Shown: positions 58,395-64,000 of the stretch, piece by piece
Position numbering within the stretch: the stretch's first letter is position 1
How the letters are laid out: each line of letters starts with the position of its first letter
Translations under genes and position numbers: made by a program
From: Artemia franciscana
Taxonomy: Eukaryota > Arthropoda > Branchiopoda > Anostraca > Artemiidae
Assembly (NCBI RefSeq): GCF_032884065.1
Contig: NC_088873.1
Location: 32,956,227-33,020,226 of the forward strand
Direction: 5' to 3'
DNA length: 64,000 bases
Notes under the pieces: model-generated
Database searches by the model: none
The model's input: only the letters and a program-made list of their open reading frames with translations
What the model was told of the DNA's origin: nothing

Positions 58395-58881
58395 GTACAT
58401 CTTGATGTTGAATCTTCATCACAAAATAATCCCTTATACGGAGGTAAAGCTTCGCAGTTTTTAGAAAGAGTTCCAAGGAACAGATTTAAACCCAGTGAAA
58501 GTGACAAGAAAATGTTTTACCAGGGCTGTACTTCGAATTTATTTTTAGATCCAATGAAAGTGGTTTTTAAAGTACCGTCGAATAATAACCTTAGCTATAC
58601 AAATGTATGCAAGCGTTACTGTGATAGGCACGCTGATGAGCAGTATGTAATTCTTATGGATATGCCAAGCTCAGATGGAACTATTGACAAACTAGCATGT
58701 GGCTGTGCCAGCAGTGAAACAGTGCGGCATTTCGTTCCTTCATTTTTATGCAGTAAAAAGTGTGGCGAAGAAACATGTGGTGGAAGTTTTGGATTTTTAA
58801 GCGTGTACAAATCTTCGAGCAGTAGTGTAAAATATTTTTGCTATATGTTGAATTTTCTTATGACTTGGTTAGTCCTACTAT
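58395..58881 (+). CDS. WSC-domain protein, exon
   Basis: The exon follows a polypyrimidine tract and GCAG acceptor (ttttttgcttgcag, 58381-58394) and is open for ~162 codons. It has a ~45-residue lead (YGGKASQFLERVPRNRFKPS), then a cysteine framework typical of WSC domains: YQGCTSN, NVCKRYC, ACGCAS, FLCSKKCGEETCGGSFGF. It ends in a hydrophobic FCYMLNFLMTWLVLL before the stop. WSC domains bind carbohydrate and occur in animal peptide O-xylosyltransferases and Kremen-like proteins, but this exon alone does not tell which. An internal donor near 58829 (GTGTAA) would remove the hydrophobic tail. Other exons are not found. Confidence 0.7.
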
Positions 58882-58889
58882 AGATGAAA

Positions 58890-59280
58890 TTTCGGCTTAT
58901 AATCATGCAATGTATATTTAGAGCTAGATAATAATTGAAAATCTCAGTTCACCTGAATAAATCTGTATATCTTACTAATTGATATGGTTACAACTGTCGT
59001 TTTCTGAAATATGTCTTCTTACGTCATCTTCGAAAGATGCTTCACTACCGACCAAGCTCTACAGAAGAACACTACTGCCCAAAGATCCATTTCTTAACGC
59101 GTGACATATTGTGAAAAAATGTTTCGCCATCATCTTTATGTATTGAAATGGCACTGTTGCTGTTTTATAGCCTTGTCTGTCCTGCTCTTGTAAAACCTTT
59201 TTTTTTAATATATAAAGCTATTCCTCACTGTTGTTTTGATAAAACAGTTTTATTACCCTATTCTCGACCGGGAATGTGAT
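58890..59280. other. no gene recognised
   Basis: Sequence between the WSC exon and the dispersed repeat. It could be 3' UTR or intron; no poly-A signal is convincingly placed. Confidence 0.4.
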
Positions 59281-59284
59281 CAAA

Positions 59285-59960
59285 CAGTTAGTAGTAACGA
59301 ACTGTAGTAAGGAGCGACCCGGCTCAATAGTAACCAAAACTCTATGAAATGAAATTTTGATACCAATAGTTTTTAAATATATAAGTTCAATCAAGATTTG
59401 TCTAGCCCATCAAAAGTTACGAGCCTGATAAAATTTGCCTCATTTTAGAAAATAGGGGGAAACACACCTTAAAGGTGTGGATATACAGTCTTAACGAAAT
59501 CACACCATCAGATTCAACGCATCAGAGAACCTTTTTGTAGAAGTTTCAAGCTCCTATCTACAAAAATGTGGAATTTCGCATTTTTTGCCAGAAGACAGAT
59601 CACGGATGCGTGTTCATTTGTTTTTTTGTTTGTTCGTTTTTTCCCAGGGGTGATCGTATTGATTTAGTGGTCCTAGAATGTCGCGAGAGGGCTCATTCTA
59701 ACGGAAATTAAAAGTTCTAGTGCCCTTTTTAAGTGACCAAAAAATTGGAGGGCACCTAGGCCCCTTCCCACGCTCATTTTTTCCTAAAAGTCACCGGATT
59801 AAAATTCTGAGATAGCCATTTTATTCATCATAGTAAAACAGACCTAATAACTATATCTTTGGGGACGACTTAGTCACCCGCAGTCCCCGTGGGAGGGGCT
59901 GCAAGTTACAAACTTTGACCTGTGTTTACATATAGTAATGGCTACTGGGAAGTGTACAGA
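59285..59960 (+). repeat. dispersed repeat family, longest forward copy
   Basis: It starts 'cagttagtagtaacgaactg' then 'tagtaaggagcgacccggct'. It runs through 'tcatcaaaa/catcaaaagttacgagc', 'attttagaaaatagggggaa', 'cccaggggtgatcgtattga', 'attaaaagttctagtgccct' and 'gattaaaattctgagatagc'. Other copies lie at 63596-64000, 51040-51600 (inverse), 49930-50350 (inverse) and 11990-12200. Parts are arrayed at 21.8-24.3 kb. No coding frame is shared, so it is a noncoding SINE/MITE-like or composite repeat. Confidence 0.8.
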
Positions 59961-60120
59961 CGTTTTCAGGGAGATTTTTTGGTTTAGGAGGGGGAGTTGA
60001 GGGGGGGTTACGTGGGAGGATATTTCCATGGAGGAACTTCTCATGGGGAAGAGAATTTCAATGAAGTTTTTCTTGAAGAAGCTTTTCTAGGATTTTCTAG
60101 TATTATTTAAAAAACAATGA

Positions 60121-60395
60121 AAAAATAAATATGAAAAGTTTTTTTTTCACTGAGAGTAAGGAGCAGCATTAAAACTTGAAACGAACAAAAATTATTACGA
60201 TATGAGTGGTTTTCCTCCTCGTAATACCTCACTCTTTACGCTAATGTATTTTTAGTAATTTCAACTATTTATTCTACGGCCTTTGTGATTCAGAGGTCAT
60301 TCTTCAGGAACTGGGGAAAAATTTAAGCTTTAGTGTAAAGGGCGAGGTATCGACGAGGGGTGAACCCCCTCATATACGCAATAAAAACATACGAA
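60121..60395. mobile_element. foldback element, diverged copy
   Basis: Left arm 'gagagtaaggagcagcatta', 'aaacttgaaacgaacaaaaa' and 'cctcactctttacgctaatg'; right arm 'tagtgtaaagggcgaggtat' and 'cgaggggtgaaccccctcat'. The centre 'gattcagaggtcattcttca' matches the 49.5-kb copy. Confidence 0.75.
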
Positions 60396-60676
60396 CATAG
60401 AAGTTTTTTACGTAAGTTAATTCGTAAGTTACGCATATTTTTTACTAAAGAAAACGTTCGTAAAAATTAAAAGTTCTAGTTGCTTTTCTAAGTAATCGAA
60501 AAATTGGAGGGCAACTAGGCCTCCTCCCTCGCTCCTTTTTTCTCAAAATCTTCCGATTAAAACTTTGAGAAAGCCATTTAGCCAAAAAAATTAATATGCA
60601 AATTTGTTTTAATTATTTATGTGCGGAGAGCCAAGATCAAAACATGCATTAATTCAAAAATGTCCAGAAATTAAAT

Positions 60677-60960
60677 TAAAAAACAAGTTTTTTAAATGAA
60701 AGTAAGGAGCAACATTAAAACTTAAAACGAACAGAAATTACTCCGTATATGAAAAGGGCTTTTCCTCCTCAACGCCCCGCTCTTTACGCTAAAGTTTTTC
60801 ACTGTTTTAAAAAGTAGAGTTAAGAGAAAGAGTCAAACTTTAGCGTAGAGAGCGAGGCATTGAGGAGGAAAAGCCCCTTTCATATACATAGTAATTTCTG
60901 TTCGTTTTAAGTTTTAATGTTGCTCCTTACTTTCATTAAAAAAAAACTTGTTGTTTTTCA
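60677..60960. mobile_element. foldback element, best-preserved copy
   Basis: The arms (~120-130 bp) are near-perfect reverse complements. Left: 'gaaagtaaggagcaacatta', 'aaacttaaaacgaacagaaa', 'ttactccgtatatgaaaagg', 'ctctttacgctaaagttttt'. Right: 'caaactttagcgtagagagc', 'cctttcatatacatagtaat', 'ttctgttcgttttaagtttt', 'aatgttgctccttactttca'. The loop is short. There is no transposase, so it is a non-autonomous palindromic element. Confidence 0.9.
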
Positions 60961-60969
60961 GTTAATCTC

Positions 60970-61485
60970 TGAGTAGGATTCAGTCAAAAACTGAGCGTTG
61001 GCTGGCCACTTTATCTTTATTGCTTTCATGAATTTCTAATCAAATTATAGCATGAGGAAAAAGTGACAACAAACTTTGTATTTTGTTTGGTATAAATGTG
61101 AAGAAACGTAAAAAAAACTTTAATCCAAGGAGCTGGGAATAATGTTATGAGGGAAGGCTTTCAAAGAAATGCTTTAAATTTTGCTAAGAAGTAAGAATTT
61201 TCAAAAAGAGTAGAAAAGAAGGCATATTGCACCCTATTTAAATTGTGGAAGAAATGTCCTTTCAATTTAGAATTATTATAAACTTTCTATAGTGAAAAAA
61301 GAAATCATCACTGCAACAGCACAAATACAGAAACAAATCTACACCGTAAAACCAAGTAAAAAAAATATAAACTATAAAAAATAATAAACGTTCTGGTACT
61401 AAGGAAGGTCCGAAGATCCATAATAAAAACTTGCCAAATTTATTAACAGAGCTATCATCAAAGCTCTGGAAATAAGGAAGCTGAA
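60970..61485. other. no gene recognised
   Basis: AT-rich spacer between the foldback element and the DIRS remnant; an 80-codon minus frame has no recognisable motif. Confidence 0.45.
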
Positions 61486-61489
61486 GGAT

Positions 61490-62108
61490 ATATTCGAGCA
61501 CCACACTAGGCCTGCGAATACCGATGTGATTGTTGTTTCCAAGGTTAACAGTGAATTTTGGGCTACTCTTTCATCACAGGCTAAACAGAGAGAAGCTGAG
61601 GCACTTCAGGTGCAACAGACTATTGCTCATTCAACCTTTTATGTTTTAGAGATAGCAAATGCGAATTGTTAGCTTGAAAATCATGATATTAAGGAAAAGG
61701 TTGTCCAAAGCCTAAAAAATGAAGTTCACATTACGATCTCAGATACGCTCACCGATTATGATCCCCGATTATGGTCTAAAAGACCTCATTCGTTGATATT
61801 TGAAATGAGTCCAGAACCCATGGTAGCATCAGCTTTATGTACCCCTGAAGTCAAAGTTACGGAGTTTTTGGCAAGGATGTTGCCAAAACACCATCCAAAG
61901 CCACATCTGTGGTGGATTTGGAAGAATCATTTGGAATACCGAAAACGTGCAAAGGGAAGGGGTTTATCTTTATCTCCACTGGCAGAACGATGCTCCCCGT
62001 CCAAACACTCGCAGAAATTAGGGCCTTTAACCGGAAAGCGGACTCGTTGAGTACTCAACCACTAAAACACGCGCAGGGCAATTTTAAAGCCAAGCTAACT
62101 TTAACATA
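61490..62108 (+). pseudogene. DIRS-type retrotransposon ORF1 (gag-like) remnant
   Basis: Readable blocks are TRPANTDVIVVSKVNSEFWA (~61506-61565), SQAKQREAEALQVQQTIAHS, DYDPRLWSKRPHSLIFEM (61757-61810) and, after a frame change, VDLEESFGIPKTCKGKG (61912-61962). The motif order (VNxEIW-like, KQRE, LxxRxH, E-x-F) resembles the gag-like ORF1 of DIRS retrotransposons, which use a tyrosine recombinase. An internal stop (~61670) and at least two frameshifts break it. Confidence 0.6.
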
Positions 62109-62243
62109 AGATGTAAGTTCGGAACTGCAATAGTGGTTGGATATTCCCAATCATTCTTCTAAGCCTAAATTATAATTGAGGCTAAATAATTGAGCCTAAA
62201 TTAGTTGACAAAAATTTGTGGGTGATGATGAATCAAAACTAGG

Positions 62244-62470
62244 CTGTGGATGATGCATCAAAACTAGGCTGGGCATTTTTGGATGAATATTCCATGAAAA
62301 TGGCCACAGGTATATGGTCCTCAGATGAAAAGGGATTTAATATCAACGTTTTAGAAACAAAACCTGTTTATCTGGGATTAAACAGCTTTGCTCAGGATAG
62401 CGAAGGTTTGCATGCCCAGCTGTGTTCAGAAATAAAACCGCAGTAGCTTACATAAATAAAAAGAAAGGAT
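62244..62470 (+). pseudogene. DIRS-type RNase H domain remnant
   Basis: The frame 62246-62446 reads DDASKLGWAFLDEYSMKMAT, then GIWSSDEKGFNINVLETKPV, and ends in a shifted 'accgcagtagcttacataaa' that would continue as AVAYINK-like text. The pattern DAS-x-x-G-W, WS-x-x-E, IN-x-LE is that of the RNase H region of DIRS pol proteins. The 62110-62240 part is noncoding, so the RT between the two domains has been deleted. Confidence 0.6.
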
Positions 62471-62479
62471 TAAAATCTG

Positions 62480-63265
62480 AGTTTTGTAATTATTTCGTAT
62501 ACAAGGTTTGACAGCTGGTTTTGCAGGGTAAAGGGTGATTATCTGCAAAATATATGCCTTGAGTGGCTAATCTTAGTTATGAAGTATCACGAAAATTTGA
62601 CAAAAGAAAAAGATGAAAATTTAATATTTAAAATTATGAACTCTTTAGTATCTCAGTCGGTAGACATTGATTTTTGACACTAGTTAGAATTTTCAGATTG
62701 AACCATTTGTTTCTTGAAAACCAGATCCAGAATATTTTTCGTAGGTGGAATTGCAACGAGTTGGAAGCCTCATTTCTTACTTTCTTACCGCCAAGGATTC
62801 AACTGCCCCCCTGATTTCCCTTCCCATTCCACTCTCAGCACTTCACCATGAGCTTAACCATCGCATACTACAAGGACTTTAAAATACTGGTATTATTAAT
62901 GGTCAATCCAAGTGATCGCGGACGTCTATCTCAATTGAACTCTCGGCTATGCTGGTGCTCCTTTTTAGATTAGAATTACAATCAAACTTTAAACTTGGTA
63001 AGTTGACGTTTAGTTTATCAATTATTCAGCTTCTTTTTTTTGTGGTTTTACAAACAACTGAAACTTTGTCAATCAAACGAAAATACGATTAATTATTTCT
63101 CTTGAATAAGGTATATGAAAACTGGGTTTTCAATTAGCTGCATAAACTTGGCTCTTTCAATTTGTTATGAAGCATCAAATGGAAACTTAGCTTTAGTTTT
63201 TGAAAATGGCGCAATTTTCTAGCAAAAATAATAGAAAAAACATTATTTTGACAAAGTTCCTCGAG
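62480..63265. other. no gene recognised; one tRNA-like stretch
   Basis: At 62640-62710 'tagtatctcagtcggtagac' resembles a tRNA D arm (A box), and 'ttttcagattgaacc' 50 bp later is a weak B-box position. It may be a decayed tRNA-derived SINE rather than a tRNA gene, since the acceptor stem is not formed. The rest is featureless. Confidence 0.35.
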
Positions 63266-63270
63266 TTCTA

Positions 63271-63528
63271 GATTTTTAGACCCAATAAAAGTGGTTTATA
63301 AAGTACTGTCGAATAATAACCTTAGCTATACAAATGTATGCAAACGTTACTGTGATAGGCAGACTGATGAGCAGTTCGTAATTCTCATGGTTATGTCAAG
63401 TTCAGATGGAACTATTGAAAAATTAGCAAGCGGCTGTTTCAGTAGTGAAACAGTGCAGCACTTTGTTCTTACCTTTTATGCAGTAGAAAGTGTGGCGAAG
63501 AAACATGTTGTGGAATTCATTTATTGTT
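63271..63528 (+). pseudogene. partial duplicate of the WSC exon
   Basis: It aligns with 58546-58800 (tttttagacccaataaaagt; cttagctatacaaatgtatg; gatggaactattgaaaaatt). The frame keeps NNNLSYTNVCKRYCDRQTDE, but CGC has become SGC. A one- or two-base deletion near 63475 shifts the CSKKCGEETCGG part into YAVESVAKKHVV. The first cysteine (YQGC) is outside the copy. It is a decayed duplicate without an acceptor. Confidence 0.85.
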
Positions 63529-63595
63529 GACTGACAATTTGTTCTTGCACTAAACAATAGCTGAGCTGTACCATGAATCAGAGCTACGAATGCTG

Positions 63596-64000
63596 GAGTT
63601 ATTCAAACAGTTCGTGGTAACGAACTGTAGTAAGGAGCGACCCGGCTCAATAGTAAACGAAACTCTAAAAAACGGAATTTCGATGCTAAAAGATATATCA
63701 AAAGAATCGGATTTTTATGCTGATTTTAAATATATAAGTTTCATCAAATTTAGTCTTTGTCATCAAAAGTTACGAGCCTGAGAAAATTTGCCTTATTTTG
63801 GAAAATAGGGGGAAACACCCCCTAAAAGTCATCGAATCTTAAGCGTATCAGAGAACCCTATAGAAAAAATTTCAAGGTCCAATCTACAAAAATGTGGAAT
63901 TTCGTATTTTTTGCCAGAAGACAAATCACGGGTGCGTGTTTATTTGTTGTTTTTTTTTTTTTTTTTTTTCCCAGGGGTCATCGTATCGACCAAGTGGTCC
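63596..64000 (+). repeat. dispersed repeat family, forward copy cut by window edge
   Basis: Begins 'aaacagttcgtggtaacgaa' and 'tagtaaggagcgacccggct' and follows 59285-59665 closely up to 'cccaggggtcatcgtatcga' at the edge. Confidence 0.88.

Noticed and set aside
62640..62710. Possible tRNA-Lys-like gene
   Set aside because: A D-arm-like stretch is present, but the acceptor and anticodon stems do not pair and the T arm is poor.

Overview
The window is AT-rich nuclear DNA of a metazoan, most likely an arthropod and plausibly a crustacean. It has spliced genes with long introns, GT-AG junctions and very dense, mostly decayed transposons. The host histone deacetylase closely resembles insect/crustacean Rpd3. 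The species cannot be named from the sequence. One run of exactly 100 N (8729-8828) marks an assembly gap of unknown size.

Host genes. (1) A class I histone deacetylase (Rpd3/HDAC1 type) lies on the minus strand. I can place its initiator exon (30872-30917) and exons at 17437-17549, 13968-14085, 11195-11550 and 7443-7692. Their codon phases join. The exon expected between 11195 and 7692 is not visible and may lie in the N gap. The C-terminal exons are probably beyond the left edge. Intron 1 is about 13.3 kb. (2) An intronless 764-codon frame on the plus strand (3648-5942) encodes an IWS1/Spn1-like transcription elongation factor with four acidic repeats and a TFIIS-N-like core; it looks like a retrocopy with an intact frame. 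(3) A WSC-domain exon (58395-58881, plus) has a decayed partial duplicate at 63271-63528.

Layout. 1-1.7 kb: Helitron helicase remnants and a mini-Helitron. 2.4-3.4 kb: dispersed repeat. 3.6-6.2 kb: IWS1-like gene and a duplicate fragment. 7.4-30.9 kb: HDAC gene, its introns loaded with LINE fragments, a MITE with internal tandem repeats, three arrays of roughly 300-bp tandem repeats, a Helitron tail and a foldback element. 31-34 kb: little recognisable. 34.2-41.1 kb: remains of a Polinton/Maverick (adintovirus-like) element on the minus strand (packaging ATPase, integrase, capsid-type proteins), split by a plus-strand LINE. 41.5-44.5 kb: repeats. 45.9-47.7 kb: a second Polinton-like capsid copy. 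47.8-54.6 kb: foldback elements, a tRNA-like SINE, dispersed repeats and a minisatellite. 55.4-56.6 kb: a non-autonomous Helitron with both ends. 56.8-58.0 kb: minisatellites and a LINE tail. 58.4-64 kb: WSC exon, dispersed repeats, foldbacks, DIRS-type retrotransposon remnants and the WSC duplicate.

The two main host genes both act on chromatin during transcription (deacetylation; the Spt6-linked elongation factor IWS1), but their proximity probably reflects a retrocopy insertion rather than a functional unit. I see no CRISPR, operon or convincing new system. The most notable items are the embedded virus-like element, the intact IWS1-like retrocopy and the HDAC gene whose catalytic exon is missing beside an assembly gap.
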